Positions 7,636-17,039 are shown, counted from the stretch's first letter. The stretch: 40,238 nt of DNA from an uncultured Myxococcales bacterium (GCA_903955385.1 CAJBNH010000198.1:1-40238); one strand, 5' to 3'. Notes: generated by a model not told the origin, from the sequence alone. Program-made: numbers and translations.

Positions 7636-9756
7636 CTACCAGCAGCAGGCGTACGCGTAGGCGGCGGAGTTCTGCGGGTCGTCGGCGGTCGAGCCCACGC
7701 CCACCGCCGCTTGGCTGCCGTCGTTGTCGGAGAACGAGGCGGTCCAGTTTGCGCTTGCCGTGATCTTGCCGGCCGAACGCAACACGGCGCTCTGCGAGAC
7801 CGAGCATACGTTGGCACCCAAGGCGGCGCACGCCGTCGTCGTGGTGTTCCAGTTGTAGCTGTTGGCGTTGGCGAGTTTGGCCATGCACACGCCGTCGACG
7901 TTGGTGCCACCGACGGGGCAGTCGGGGCCGGTGCGGGTGGTCGCGCAGCACGCGTAGCCGTACTTGTTGGTGGGGCTGGGGTCGTCCGAGCCGCTGCCGA
8001 TGCCCTTCTCATAGTTGGTGCTGTCGTTGTCGGAGTGGTCCGACGACCAGACGTTGACGGAGATCTTGCCGTTCTGGCGCAGCACCCAGTACTGGCTCTT
8101 GCTGCACAGGTCGGCCTGCTCTGCGGCGCAGGCAGAGACGGCTTCGTCCCACGTCTTGTCCGCAGTGTTGCGAAGGGCCAGGACGCGGATACCGGCGACC
8201 GTCTGCTCGTTCGCACCCTTTGGCGTCACGTTGTGGCAGCAGGGCGTCAGATAGATGCTGTCGGCCGAGTGGTTGTCGCCCGTACCGCCGTTGGCCGCGT
8301 TCCATTGACCGCTGTCGTTGTCCGCAAACGACGCCGTCCAGTTGGCGTTCAGAGCGGTCAGCGAGTCGCGGCGCATCAGGTACGCCTGGCTGTCGGTGCA
8401 GATGTCGGCGTTCTGCGACGCGCAGTACTTGGCCGCCGCAAGGAACGTGCGCCCCTTGGACAGGTTGGCCTTGCACATGCCGTTGGGGTCGGTCCCGGCG
8501 CAGAGCTGGAAGTCCTGGGTGCCCGCCGGGGTGGTGCTGCTGGGGGTGCCGACCGTCAGTGTGCCGTCGATGACGAGGTCGCCCTTGATGTGGATCTTCT
8601 TGCTGGACAGCGTCTGCAAGTTGACGGACCAACTCGTGATCTCGCCGTCGGTGGCGTTGTTCAGGAACGCCGTGTCGATGACCTGCAGGCGCCACTTTCC
8701 CTTGGGGTTCTTGCCCACCCAGTAGGTCAGGTCGCCCGAGATCGTCTTGGTCTGGTCGGGGTACGAGGTCTTGATTGAGTCGCCCTTCTTGCCGTTCTTG
8801 TTGAACAGCACGTACTCCTTGTTCTCCGAGTCGTAGAGGACCAACTGCAGGGCCGACATGTCCGAATTCGTGACTTCGATGCTCACGGTCAGCGATTGGG
8901 CAAAGCCGACGTCGCCGACCTCGATTTCGCTGTAGATGCCGATCGGGTTGTTGTCGAGAATCGGGGTGGCGGCCTTCGACGCAAACGCATCGACGAACTG
9001 GTTGAAGATCAGGTTGTTCGAGATCTCGTCGATGCCGTCGGGCGGCAGCTTGACGACCGGTTCCGGTAGGGCCACGCAGGTCAGCGTGCCGTCGGCCAGG
9101 ATGCCCGCGACGACCAGACCGGTGCCGCAAGCCTTGCCAAAGGTCGGAATCGCCGGCAGCCCCTGCAAGTCCTTGTACTGACCCGAGTAAGCGACCTGCT
9201 CAAAGTCGCCGGTCTTGGCGTAGGCAGCCAGGTTCGGTGTGCCGGAGAGGTCCGCGTAGCTGCCCGATAGCGCGACGTCGGACAACATGGTCGTCTTCAC
9301 GTAACCCGCCAACGCGTTGGCCGCCAAGTGGCTGGCTTGGACGCAGCCCGAGCACGCCAGCGAGTCCGCCAGACCCGCGCGCATGGCGTACAGCACCGAG
9401 TGCAGCGGCTGGCGCTCGAGCTCGGGTTCCTGCCCCACCTTGATGCCAAACCAGCCGATTGCCGGCAGGTTGGCGGCGACCAGCGGAGAGGCCGTGCCCA
9501 GCGCGGTGCCGAAGCGGCCGCCCTCGATCTTGACCTTGACCGGTCCCTCCGACCACAGCGGCGCGCCGCCCTGCTGTTGCAGGTAGATCGAGAAGATCAG
9601 GTCGTAAGAGCCGTCGGGCGCCGCGCCACCGCCGATCGCGGTCATCGCGCCTTCGACACGCACAGTGGCGGGCACTGTGGCGAGCGCCGCCCCCGCGTAC
9701 AGCGATGCGAGCAATCCCGCGATGAGCAGGCCGGTGACGGGTCGACGCGACAGCAT
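7636..9756 (-). CDS. Secreted P-domain protein with tail-fibre-like stalk and Cys-rich C-terminal modules
   Basis: A 706-residue exported protein. The signal peptide ends near residue 26 (AGAALA/TVPATV). Residues 30-135 are a beta domain of a type common in deltaproteobacterial surface proteins (GSYDLIFSIYL, PLWSEGPVKVK, HSVLYAMRAGLADSLACSGC). Residues 145-205 carry stalk-like repeats such as SGSYADLSGTPNLAAYAKTG, as in tail-fibre-type proteins. A proprotein-convertase P domain spans about 262-383 (ILDNNPIG ... GKNPKGKWRLQVIDTAF). The C-terminus (about 420-706) has three Cys-rich modules with CSKSQYWVLRQNGKI and ASFSDND patterns and ends in ACCW. No protease domain accompanies the P domain. 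Start: ATG with AGGGGG six bases upstream. It is a paralogue of the protein at 15045-17039 in its first 400 residues. The function is unknown; surface adhesion or binding is a guess. Confidence 0.8.
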   Translation of the reverse strand: MLSRRPVTGLLIAGLLASLYAGAALATVPATVRVEGAMTAIGGGAAPDGSYDLIFSIYLQQQGGAPLWSEGPVKVKIEGGRFGTALGTASPLVAANLPAIGWFGIKVGQEPELERQPLHSVLYAMRAGLADSLACSGCVQASHLAANALAGYVKTTMLSDVALSGSYADLSGTPNLAAYAKTGDFEQVAYSGQYKDLQGLPAIPTFGKACGTGLVVAGILADGTLTCVALPEPVVKLPPDGIDEISNNLIFNQFVDAFASKAATPILDNNPIGIYSEIEVGDVGFAQSLTVSIEVTNSDMSALQLVLYDSENKEYVLFNKNGKKGDSIKTSYPDQTKTISGDLTYWVGKNPKGKWRLQVIDTAFLNNATDGEITSWSVNLQTLSSKKIHIKGDLVIDGTLTVGTPSSTTPAGTQDFQLCAGTDPNGMCKANLSKGRTFLAAAKYCASQNADICTDSQAYLMRRDSLTALNANWTASFADNDSGQWNAANGGTGDNHSADSIYLTPCCHNVTPKGANEQTVAGIRVLALRNTADKTWDEAVSACAAEQADLCSKSQYWVLRQNGKISVNVWSSDHSDNDSTNYEKGIGSGSDDPSPTNKYGYACCATTRTGPDCPVGGTNVDGVCMAKLANANSYNWNTTTTACAALGANVCSVSQSAVLRSAGKITASANWTASFSDNDGSQAAVGVGSTADDPQNSAAYAYACCW

Positions 9757-9862
9757 GATTCCCCCTGAGTTGGCGGCCCTTGGGACGGGGCAGGCAAGCG
9801 AACCGCTAAGCTAACCTGAGGTTTGGGTGGGAGACAAGCTGAAGTCGAGTGGGGGGCACGCC

Positions 9863-12800
9863 TTACGGGCACTGTTGGCCCTGTACCAGGACCTTCCAAG
9901 AGTTGATCTGCCCGTCGGTGGTGTTGTTCAAGTAGTCCGCGTCGACCACCTTGAGGTACCACTTCCCCTTCGGGTTCTTGCCGGTCCAAGACGTCAAGTC
10001 ACCGGACACGGTCTTGGTCGGCGACGGATAGCTTGTCTTCAAGAGGGTTCCTGAGCCGGACTTGCTGTGGAGCACGAATTCTGCTCCCGCCGGATCAATC
10101 AGGCTGACCACGATTGCGTTGATTTTGGAGTTGGTGACGTCGACGGCAATCTGAAGATCCGTGATGGCACCTACATCCGGCATGGTGATCATGTTCGCCA
10201 CGCCGACCGGGTTGTTGTCCGGAATCTTCACACCAGCCGTTCCGGCGTAGGAGCATGACGGAAGGAGACACTTGCCAGAAGAACAAGAAGCGCCGTTCCC
10301 GCAAGGCTCACCGTTTGCCACCGCCGTGTTCTGACACGAACCCCCGTTGCACGCGTCGATGGTGCAAGCGTTGCTGTCATCGCACACCGTCGCGTCTGCC
10401 GTGTGCAGGCAGCCCTTGACCGGGTCGCACGAGTCCGCGGTGCAAAGGTTGCCGTCGTTGCAGTTGGTGGCGCCCGTCCCGACGCACTTGCCCGCCGAGC
10501 ACTGGTCCGACACAGTGCAAGCGTTGCCATCACTGCAACTGGCTGAGTTCGTGGCGAACTTGCAGCCGATCAAAGGGTCGCACGTGTCGGTCGTGCACGG
10601 GTTGTTGTCGTTGCAGGCGGTGGCGTTCGCGACGTTCTTGCAGCCCACACCAGGGTCGCAGCTGTCGGTCGTGCAGGTGTTGCCGTCATTACAGTCCTTC
10701 TCCGCCCCGCCGGCGCACTTGCCGCTGCTGCACGCATCGTTGACCGTGCAGGGGTTGCCGTCGTTGCAACTCGCCGTGTTGTAGATGTTCTTGCAGCCGC
10801 TGGCAGGGTCGCAACTGTCGGAAGTGCAGGCGTTGCCGTCATCGCAGGCCTTGAGCTGGCCGCCGACACACTTGCCGCCGCTGCAGACGTCTGGGGTCGT
10901 GCAGGCGTTTCCGTCACTGCAGGCGCCTGCCTGGGCGGTGGCGGTGCAACCGGTCAAGGGCTCGCACGCGTCCTTGGTGCACGCATTCTTGTCGTCGCAC
11001 AGAATCAGCTTGCCGCTGCAGACCTTGTTGGCGCAGGCGTCGGTCGCCGTGCACGCGTTGCCGTCGTCGCACAAGGCCGTGTTCGCCACCGACTTGCAGC
11101 CGGCCACGGGGTCACAACTGTCTGTTGTGCAGGCATTCTTGTCGTCGCACACCTTGGCTGCGCCGCCACCGCACTGACCCGACGCGCACGCCTCGCCCAT
11201 CGTGCACGCGTTGCCGTCATCGCACGGGCCGGCGACGGGAAGGACCTTGCAGCCGACCTTCGAGTCGCAGCTGTCCTGCGTACACGGGTTCTGGTCGTCG
11301 CAGATGACTGGACCGCCCATGCAGACCTTGGCGATGCAGCCGTCGTTCTTCGAGCACGCATCGCCGTCGTTGCACGGCTTGGAGTTGGCGACGCCCTTGC
11401 ACGTGCCGGTGACATCGCAAGCATCGTCGGTGCACGGGTTGCCGTCGTCGCAGGCCTTGGCTGCGCCGGGTTTGCAGGAGCCCGCCGCGCAGGCGTCGTT
11501 GACCGTGCAGGGGTTGCCGTCCTCGCAGGTCGCGGTGTTCGCCGCGTGGGCGCAAGCTCCCTGATTGTCGCAAGTATCTGTCGTGCAAGGATTGTTGTCG
11601 TCGCAGCTGCTTGCACCCTCGCCCTTGCAACTACCGCCTTGGCAAGAATCATTGACGGTGCACGCAAACCCGTCGTCGCACGGTCCCGATCGGGGTGTCG
11701 CGGTGCACCCGGTCGCGGGCGCGCAGCCGTCGTCCGTGCAGGGGTTCGAGTCGTTGCAGACCTTGGCAACGCCCGGCTTGCAGTTGCCCGCCGCGCAGAC
11801 ATCGGTGGTGGTGCAGGCATTGCCGTCGCTGCACGCGACCGTATTTGCCTTGTGCTGGCACGACCCCAACGCGTCGCAACTGTCGTCGGTGCAGGGGTTC
11901 TTGTCATCGCACGTCGAGGTCGCCTGCCCCTTGCAGGCGCCGTCCTTGCACGTATCGACCTGGGTGCAGGCGTCGCCGTCGTTGCAGGGCGCCGTGTTGG
12001 ACGTCGAGGTACAGCCTGAGGTTGGTTTGCACGCATCGTCGGTGCAGGCGTTGGCGTCGTCGCACGACTTGATGGCGCCGGGTTTGCAGTTGCCCGCGGC
12101 GCAGACATCCCCGACCGTACAGGCGTTTTCGTCGCTGCACGCGGCGGCGTTGGCCTTGAACTGGCAGCCGCCCACCGCATCGCAGCTATCGGTCGTGCAA
12201 GCGTTGCCGTCGGCGCAAGTCTTCACGGTGCCCAGACAGGCCTTGTCCAAGCATGCGTCACCGACCGTGCACGCGTCGCCGTCGTCGCACGCCGCCGTGG
12301 TGGCCGCGTACTCGCAGCCGCCAGGGGCCTTGCAGGTGTCGAGGGTACACGCGTTGCCGTCGTCGCACTTGGCGGGAGGTCCGCCCTTGCACAGACCGGC
12401 CGCGCAGTTGTCGTTCTGCGTGCAGGGATTGAAGTCGTCGCACGGCAACGCGTTCGGCGTGTTCGCGCACCCCTTCTGCCCGTTGCACGCGTCGTCGGTG
12501 CACGGATTCTGGTCGTCGCAGTCCTTGGCCACACCCTTGCACGCACCGCCCACGCACGAGTCACCGACCGTGCAGGCATCGCCGTCATCGCAGCTCGCAC
12601 TCTCGACCGTATGCACGCACCCCTTCTCGGGCACGCACGCGTCGACCGTGCAGCCGTCGCCGTCGTCGCACGGAACAGGCGAACCGTAGCCGCTACCGTC
12701 CAATTTGCACGCGAAGGCGCTGTTGGCAGCGCACGCCGTTGCCGTGCACACGTCCGGCAGGCATGTCTGCGAGGCCGTGCAGAATTCGCTTGAGGCACAA

Positions 12801-13660
12801 TCGGTTGCCTTGACGCAGTCGACACACACGCCGGCCGTCGTGTCGCAGACGCCAGGGCATTCCTTGCTCGATTTGCACGCCTTCTTGGGCGCGACGCACC
12901 GGAACGCCTCGCAAGTGCTTAGGTCGGGGCAGTCGGCGGCTGAGTTGCAGTCCACGCAAACCCCGGTCTCGCTGCACACTTGGGCGGTGGCCTTGCAGTC
13001 TTTGTCCGAGGAGCACGCCGGCTGTGGTTGGCACTGAGTTTGGAAGCAGAGTGAGCCCTTGGCACAATCCGCCGTCACCAGACAGCCCACGCACGCGCTG
13101 CTGGCCAGGTCGCAAACCCCCTTGGCGCAAGGCGTCTGGGCGTTGCACGGCAGCGCGAGCGTTGAGCAACCGTCGGCCGGATTGTGTTCGCAAGAGCCCG
13201 ACTTGCAGACGTCGAAAGTGCACGGGTCGCTGTCGTCGCAGTCGTTTTGCCCTGAGCAAGCGGCGGCGTCGACGGCGGTGTCTGGGCTCGAGTCCGGCGC
13301 GACATCCGTGGATGCGTCTTCGGTGGTGTCGGCGGCGGTGTCCTGCGCGGCGTCGGGGACGACGTCCCACTGGGCGTCGGCATCGTCCTGAAGCTCCACG
13401 TCCGCTGCCGTGTCCGGTGCCGTGTCCGGTTGGCTGTCCGGCACGTCCTGGGCGACCGCGTCGAGCGTGTCTGTCGGGGTGGTGTCGGGCGTGTCGGCAG
13501 ACAAGTCACCGGGAGGAACGTCCTTCGGAAACGTGAGATCGAGGCCGAGTGCGTCGTTGCCAGCCGCGGTCTCGGGGACAGGCTCGGCGCCGCACGACAA
13601 CAGCATGGCAGGAACGGTCGTCAGGACGGCAAGGCGTCGCAACAGCGAACCGGAAGACAT
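9863..13660 (-). CDS. Giant Cys-rich repeat lipoprotein with C-terminal P domain
   Basis: A 1265-residue lipoprotein; the lipobox is PAMLLSC, lipidated Cys at about residue 23. A low-complexity Asp/Thr/Pro spacer (DTTPTDTLDAVAQD-like) runs to about residue 130. It is followed by a few degenerate Cys units and then by about 32 half-repeats of the form CDDGNACTxDxCxxxxGC, alternating with CxDGNPCTxNDxCxxGxC, each about 25-30 residues. The last 130 residues are a P domain (IPDNNPVGVANMITMPD ... GKNPKGKWYLKVVDADYLNN). The start was set at the ATG with GGAG upstream and the signal peptide. The reading frame stays open for 1.5 kb further upstream only because it is antisense to the ADP-ribosylglycohydrolase gene. 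Paired Cys and conserved Asp suggest disulphide-rich, metal-binding rods that hold the P domain away from the cell. Binding partners are unknown. Confidence 0.85.
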   Translation of the reverse strand: MSSGSLLRRLAVLTTVPAMLLSCGAEPVPETAAGNDALGLDLTFPKDVPPGDLSADTPDTTPTDTLDAVAQDVPDSQPDTAPDTAADVELQDDADAQWDVVPDAAQDTAADTTEDASTDVAPDSSPDTAVDAAACSGQNDCDDSDPCTFDVCKSGSCEHNPADGCSTLALPCNAQTPCAKGVCDLASSACVGCLVTADCAKGSLCFQTQCQPQPACSSDKDCKATAQVCSETGVCVDCNSAADCPDLSTCEAFRCVAPKKACKSSKECPGVCDTTAGVCVDCVKATDCASSEFCTASQTCLPDVCTATACAANSAFACKLDGSGYGSPVPCDDGDGCTVDACVPEKGCVHTVESASCDDGDACTVGDSCVGGACKGVAKDCDDQNPCTDDACNGQKGCANTPNALPCDDFNPCTQNDNCAAGLCKGGPPAKCDDGNACTLDTCKAPGGCEYAATTAACDDGDACTVGDACLDKACLGTVKTCADGNACTTDSCDAVGGCQFKANAAACSDENACTVGDVCAAGNCKPGAIKSCDDANACTDDACKPTSGCTSTSNTAPCNDGDACTQVDTCKDGACKGQATSTCDDKNPCTDDSCDALGSCQHKANTVACSDGNACTTTDVCAAGNCKPGVAKVCNDSNPCTDDGCAPATGCTATPRSGPCDDGFACTVNDSCQGGSCKGEGASSCDDNNPCTTDTCDNQGACAHAANTATCEDGNPCTVNDACAAGSCKPGAAKACDDGNPCTDDACDVTGTCKGVANSKPCNDGDACSKNDGCIAKVCMGGPVICDDQNPCTQDSCDSKVGCKVLPVAGPCDDGNACTMGEACASGQCGGGAAKVCDDKNACTTDSCDPVAGCKSVANTALCDDGNACTATDACANKVCSGKLILCDDKNACTKDACEPLTGCTATAQAGACSDGNACTTPDVCSGGKCVGGQLKACDDGNACTSDSCDPASGCKNIYNTASCNDGNPCTVNDACSSGKCAGGAEKDCNDGNTCTTDSCDPGVGCKNVANATACNDNNPCTTDTCDPLIGCKFATNSASCSDGNACTVSDQCSAGKCVGTGATNCNDGNLCTADSCDPVKGCLHTADATVCDDSNACTIDACNGGSCQNTAVANGEPCGNGASCSSGKCLLPSCSYAGTAGVKIPDNNPVGVANMITMPDVGAITDLQIAVDVTNSKINAIVVSLIDPAGAEFVLHSKSGSGTLLKTSYPSPTKTVSGDLTSWTGKNPKGKWYLKVVDADYLNNTTDGQINSWKVLVQGQQCP
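10330..13260 (-). repeat. Tandem Cys-rich coding repeats (about 32 units)
   Basis: About 32 degenerate units of 75-90 bp encode the CDDGNACT-type half-repeats of the lipoprotein at 9863-13660. Alternate units differ systematically, so the true period is a pair. Because of the repetition, long open frames also appear on the opposite strand here; these are artefacts. Confidence 0.8.
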
Positions 13661-13855
13661 GGGGACTCCGAGGCTTCTCTTGGGGGGCAAGACGAACGGG
13701 GCGTGGCAAATCGTGGGCGCAAGGTTACGCCGGGGTCGGCCGGTCGGCAACGGCGCCTCGCATCGTCGGCAAGCGACACAACTTGTCGCCCCCCCGGGCC
13801 AAACTCCGCCCGAACGCCGCCCGAACCCACCAGACCGCGGCGTCTCAGGAGCCCG

Positions 13856-14962
13856 ATGCTGAACACAACACCTCCATCCGCCATCACTTCTTCCACGCCC
13901 CCCACCCCGCAACCAAGCTTGCGCAACCGCATACGCGGTTGCCTGCTGGGCGGCGCCGTCGGCGACGCCCTGGGGGCACCGGTCGAATTCGACGCTCTGG
14001 CCACTATCCGCCGTCGCTTCGGTCCGCAGGGCATTACCGCATTCTCTCCTGTGTACGGGCGTTTGGGGGCCATTACCGACGACACGCAGATGACCCTCTG
14101 GACAGCGGAAGGGCTGATTCGCGCCTGGGTTCGGGGGTCGCTCCGCGGCATTTCCTCCTTCCCGGGCTGCGTCGGCCACGCGTACCTGCGCTGGCTCCGC
14201 ACCCAGGGCAGGCGCCCGCGCCCGCAGGTCGAGATCGGCGGGGATGGCTGGTTGTGGGGCGTGCAGGCCTTGTGGAGCCCGCGGGCGCCCGGCAATACCT
14301 GCCTGTCGGCCCTGTCCTCGGCCCAGAGTTTCGGCGACTTTGCCGCCAACGACAGCAAAGGCTGCGGCGGCGTGATGCGGGTGGCGCCGGTGGGCTTCAT
14401 TCGCCCGTTCGGTCTTCCCTTCGCGGTCGGGTGCGACGTGGCCAAGCTGACGCACGGTCACCCCAGCGGCTACTTGGCCGCCGGGTACTTCGCCGCGGTG
14501 ATCGCTGCCATTGCCGATGGTTGCGACCTGCAAGCGGCGCTGGGGCGGGCCGACGCCGACCTGGACGGCTGCGACGGGCGCGACGAGGTCGTGCGTGCCG
14601 TCGCCGCGGCGCGCGCCCTGGCTGCAAACGGTCGGGCCGACGTACTGCCGGCAGAGCTCGGGGCCGGCTGGGTCGCCGAAGAGGCCTTGGCCATGGCGCT
14701 TTGGTGTGCGCTGGTCGGCCGCGACTTTCGCGACGCAGTGGTGCTCGCGGTCAACCACGGCGGCGACTCGGACTCGATCGGCAGCCTGACCGGCCAGCTG
14801 CTGGGCGCACTGCACGGACCGGACGTGATTCCCGCCGAGTGGCTGGAACCACTGGAACTGCGGGCGGAAATCGAGCGTCTCGCAGACGACTTGGCGACGG
14901 CGTTCGGCGACCCGGCGGCCGACGCCGAAGCGATGGGGCAGACAGACTACCCCGGGTGGTAG
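13856..14962 (+). CDS. ADP-ribosylglycohydrolase family protein
   Basis: A 368-residue cytoplasmic protein of the ADP-ribosylglycohydrolase (DraG/ARH) family, which removes ADP-ribose from proteins or small molecules using two metal ions. The N-terminal family motif RNRIRGCLLGGAVGDALGAP lies at about 23-42. The metal-binding motif ITDDTQMTLW is at about 73-82. The C-terminal metal motif NHGGDSDSIGSLTGQLLGA lies at about 300-318, with Asp304, Asp306 and Ser307 as ligands. All key positions are present, so it should be active. About 22 Pro/Thr/Ser-rich residues precede the fold. Start: ATG with AGGAG six bases upstream. It diverges from the Cys-rich lipoprotein gene (195 bp between starts). No ADP-ribosyltransferase is visible nearby, so the substrate cannot be named. 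Confidence 0.9.
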   Translation: MLNTTPPSAITSSTPPTPQPSLRNRIRGCLLGGAVGDALGAPVEFDALATIRRRFGPQGITAFSPVYGRLGAITDDTQMTLWTAEGLIRAWVRGSLRGISSFPGCVGHAYLRWLRTQGRRPRPQVEIGGDGWLWGVQALWSPRAPGNTCLSALSSAQSFGDFAANDSKGCGGVMRVAPVGFIRPFGLPFAVGCDVAKLTHGHPSGYLAAGYFAAVIAAIADGCDLQAALGRADADLDGCDGRDEVVRAVAAARALAANGRADVLPAELGAGWVAEEALAMALWCALVGRDFRDAVVLAVNHGGDSDSIGSLTGQLLGALHGPDVIPAEWLEPLELRAEIERLADDLATAFGDPAADAEAMGQTDYPGW

Positions 14963-14980
14963 CCGTGGGCGTCCGTCGTC

Positions 14981-15009
14981 TTGGCGTGCCCTTGCCGCGG
15001 GTCTATGCT
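14981..15009 (+). promoter_or_regulatory. Candidate sigma-70 promoter of the second P-domain gene
   Basis: TTGGCG, a 17-bp spacer and TATGCT lie 36 bp before the ATG at 15045. Each box matches four of six consensus bases at ideal spacing. This would let the P-domain gene be transcribed apart from the ADP-ribosylglycohydrolase gene that ends 18 bp earlier. Confidence 0.4.
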
Positions 15010-15044
15010 GGCGGTTCAGCGTTCGCCGGCCAACGGAGGCACAC

Positions 15045-17039
15045 ATGCAAGCGATTCTGCGAGTTCTGGGTGGCATGGTCCTGACGGCTCTTCTGTGGAC
15101 GCTCCCGGCGTTCGCGGCGGTTCCCACCTCGACCTTGGTGGAGGGTCTGCTGCAGTCGTCGGGCGGCGGTCCGGCGGCAGATGGCAAGTACCCGATCACG
15201 TTCGCGATTTATGGGCAGGCTGAGGGCGGTCAGGCCGCTTGGACCGAGGGTCCCGTCGAAATCGCAGTGGCCGGTGGCCAGTTCACGCACGCGCTGGGCA
15301 GCGTCAAGCCCTTGGATCCCAAGCTGTTCGCCGCACTCCCCGAGGCATGGATCGGCGTGAAGATCGACGCCGACCCCGAGCTGCCGCGCAAGGCGACGCT
15401 TGCCGTGCCGTTCGCCCTGCGCACGGCGCTGGCTGAAGGGCTGGACTGCAGCGGCTGCGTCACGCTTGCCAATCTGGATGCCGAGGCGCTGGCGGCGTAT
15501 GCCAAGACCGCCGACCTGGCCGCGGTCGCCACCTCTGGCGCCTATGCGGACCTGACCGGCGCCCCCGACCTTTCGGCGTTTGCCAAGACGGTGTCACTGG
15601 CCAAGGTCGCGACTTCGGGCCTGTTTGCCGATCTGGAGGGCGGCCCCGACCTCACCGCCTATGCCAAGTCGGCCGACCTTGCCGACGTCGCAAAGACCGG
15701 CGCTTACGCCGACTTGGGCAACCTGCCTGTGCTGGCCAAGGTGAACTCCGCGTGTGGCACCGGTCTGGTCGTCGCCGGACTGAAGGCCGACGGCAGTCTG
15801 GACTGCGTGGCGGCAATGACCAGCCTGCCCCCCGACGGCTTGAATGAGGTCTCGAACAACCTGCTGACCAACCAGTTCACCGACGCGACGGCCAGCGCCA
15901 AGACCCCGTTGGCTATCCCCGACAACTCGCCAGTCGGCGTCAGCGATGCCATCGACGTGCCGGACTATGGCGTTGCGCAGGGCGTGACCATCAACCTCAC
16001 GCTCTCGTCCAGCGACATCTCGCAGGTCAAGGTGGCGCTGATCGATCCCGCCAACACCGCCTACTTGCTCTACGACAAGTCCGGCACCGGCACGCAGCTG
16101 AAGACGTCGTGGCCATCGCCCACCAAGACGGTCTCGGGCGATCTCGCCGGCTGGATTGGCAAGAACCCCAAGGGCAAGTGGCAGCTGCAGGTGATCGACT
16201 CGAAGTTCCTGAACAACACGACCGACGGCAAGATCGAGGCCTGGAGCGTGTCGGTGCAGACGCTGTCGGCCAAGAAGGTGGCGGCCGGCGGCGCGTTCGT
16301 CTTCGTCAGCGCGACGACGCCACCGGTTCCCTGCAACGCCAGCAACTTCGGTGCCACCTACGGCGACCCGGTGGCCAAGGCGCTGTACGTCTGCAACGGC
16401 TCGGAATACGCGACGGTCTCGCTGCTTGTCCCCGGCAGCAAGGGCAACCCCGCGTTCTCGTGCAAGGATCTGCTGACCAAGGTGCCCACGACCAAGGATG
16501 GCTCGTACTGGATCGACGGCAACGGCGGCGACCCGGCGGACGCGCAAGAGCTGCTCTGCGACATGACCAACGGCGGCTGGACGCGACTTGCGGTCGACGA
16601 CTTCGAGGCAGCGGCAACCGGCTGGAGCATGGGCACCATGTCGTCGTGCGGCACACTCGGCAAGATCTTGGGCGGTTACAACACGTTCTCGGGCGGCTGC
16701 TTCAACCGACAGTACGATCTGGCTGGCGTCGCTCACACCGAAGCCAAGGTCTCGCTGACCTATGTCTCGATCGACTCGTCCGACGGCGAGAACGGCAGCG
16801 TGCAGCTGGACGGCGTCACCAAGTGGTCGCAGACACTGAACAATTGCGGCCTTCAGGTGGGCACCAACTGGTGCGGCGGTGGCAGCGGGCCGCCGTGCTT
16901 CGGCGACTCGAAGTACGACGTAGCGTTCACCTCCGCGCACTCTGCCGCCAAGGCGACGGTCAACGCCTGCTCGACGCTGGATCAGGTCGCGACGGACGAG
17001 AGCTTCGGCATCGACAACGTCGTGGTCTGGGTCAAGTAG
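15045..17039 (+). CDS. Secreted P-domain protein with tail-fibre-like stalk and fibrinogen-like segment
   Basis: A 664-residue exported protein. The signal peptide ends near residue 24 (LWTLPAFA/AVP). The first 410 residues have the same order of parts as the protein at 7636-9756: a beta domain to about 135 (ending EGLDCSGCVTL), stalk repeats at 150-230 (SGAYADLTGAPDLSAFAKT and variants), a CGTGLVVAGLKADGSLDC knot, and a P domain at about 285-408 (GKNPKGKWQLQVIDSKFLNN). The C-terminus differs. At about 470-516, SCKDLL, DGSYWIDGNGG and LLCDMTNGGWTRL match the N-terminal half of fibrinogen-type recognition domains. A Cys-containing beta domain of about 145 residues, unrecognised, follows. Start: ATG with GGAGG six bases upstream. 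Probably a surface or secreted binding protein; the ligand is unknown. Confidence 0.8.
   Translation: MQAILRVLGGMVLTALLWTLPAFAAVPTSTLVEGLLQSSGGGPAADGKYPITFAIYGQAEGGQAAWTEGPVEIAVAGGQFTHALGSVKPLDPKLFAALPEAWIGVKIDADPELPRKATLAVPFALRTALAEGLDCSGCVTLANLDAEALAAYAKTADLAAVATSGAYADLTGAPDLSAFAKTVSLAKVATSGLFADLEGGPDLTAYAKSADLADVAKTGAYADLGNLPVLAKVNSACGTGLVVAGLKADGSLDCVAAMTSLPPDGLNEVSNNLLTNQFTDATASAKTPLAIPDNSPVGVSDAIDVPDYGVAQGVTINLTLSSSDISQVKVALIDPANTAYLLYDKSGTGTQLKTSWPSPTKTVSGDLAGWIGKNPKGKWQLQVIDSKFLNNTTDGKIEAWSVSVQTLSAKKVAAGGAFVFVSATTPPVPCNASNFGATYGDPVAKALYVCNGSEYATVSLLVPGSKGNPAFSCKDLLTKVPTTKDGSYWIDGNGGDPADAQELLCDMTNGGWTRLAVDDFEAAATGWSMGTMSSCGTLGKILGGYNTFSGGCFNRQYDLAGVAHTEAKVSLTYVSIDSSDGENGSVQLDGVTKWSQTLNNCGLQVGTNWCGGGSGPPCFGDSKYDVAFTSAHSAAKATVNACSTLDQVATDESFGIDNVVVWVK

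Noticed and set aside
11565-12689. Long plus-strand open frame (374 codons) with repeated LPSSQ/VQGL patterns
   Set aside because: It is the antisense image of the Cys-rich repeats of the lipoprotein at 9863-13660. It has no ribosome binding site, and its regularity comes from the repeats on the other strand.
10330-13260. Regular repeats considered as a CRISPR array or satellite DNA
   Set aside because: They are degenerate coding repeats with conserved Cys codons, not identical repeats with unique spacers.
13661-15199. N-terminal extension of about 510 codons on the Cys-rich lipoprotein
   Set aside because: The frame is open here only because it is antisense to the ADP-ribosylglycohydrolase gene. 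A signal peptide with GGAG marks the true start at 13660.
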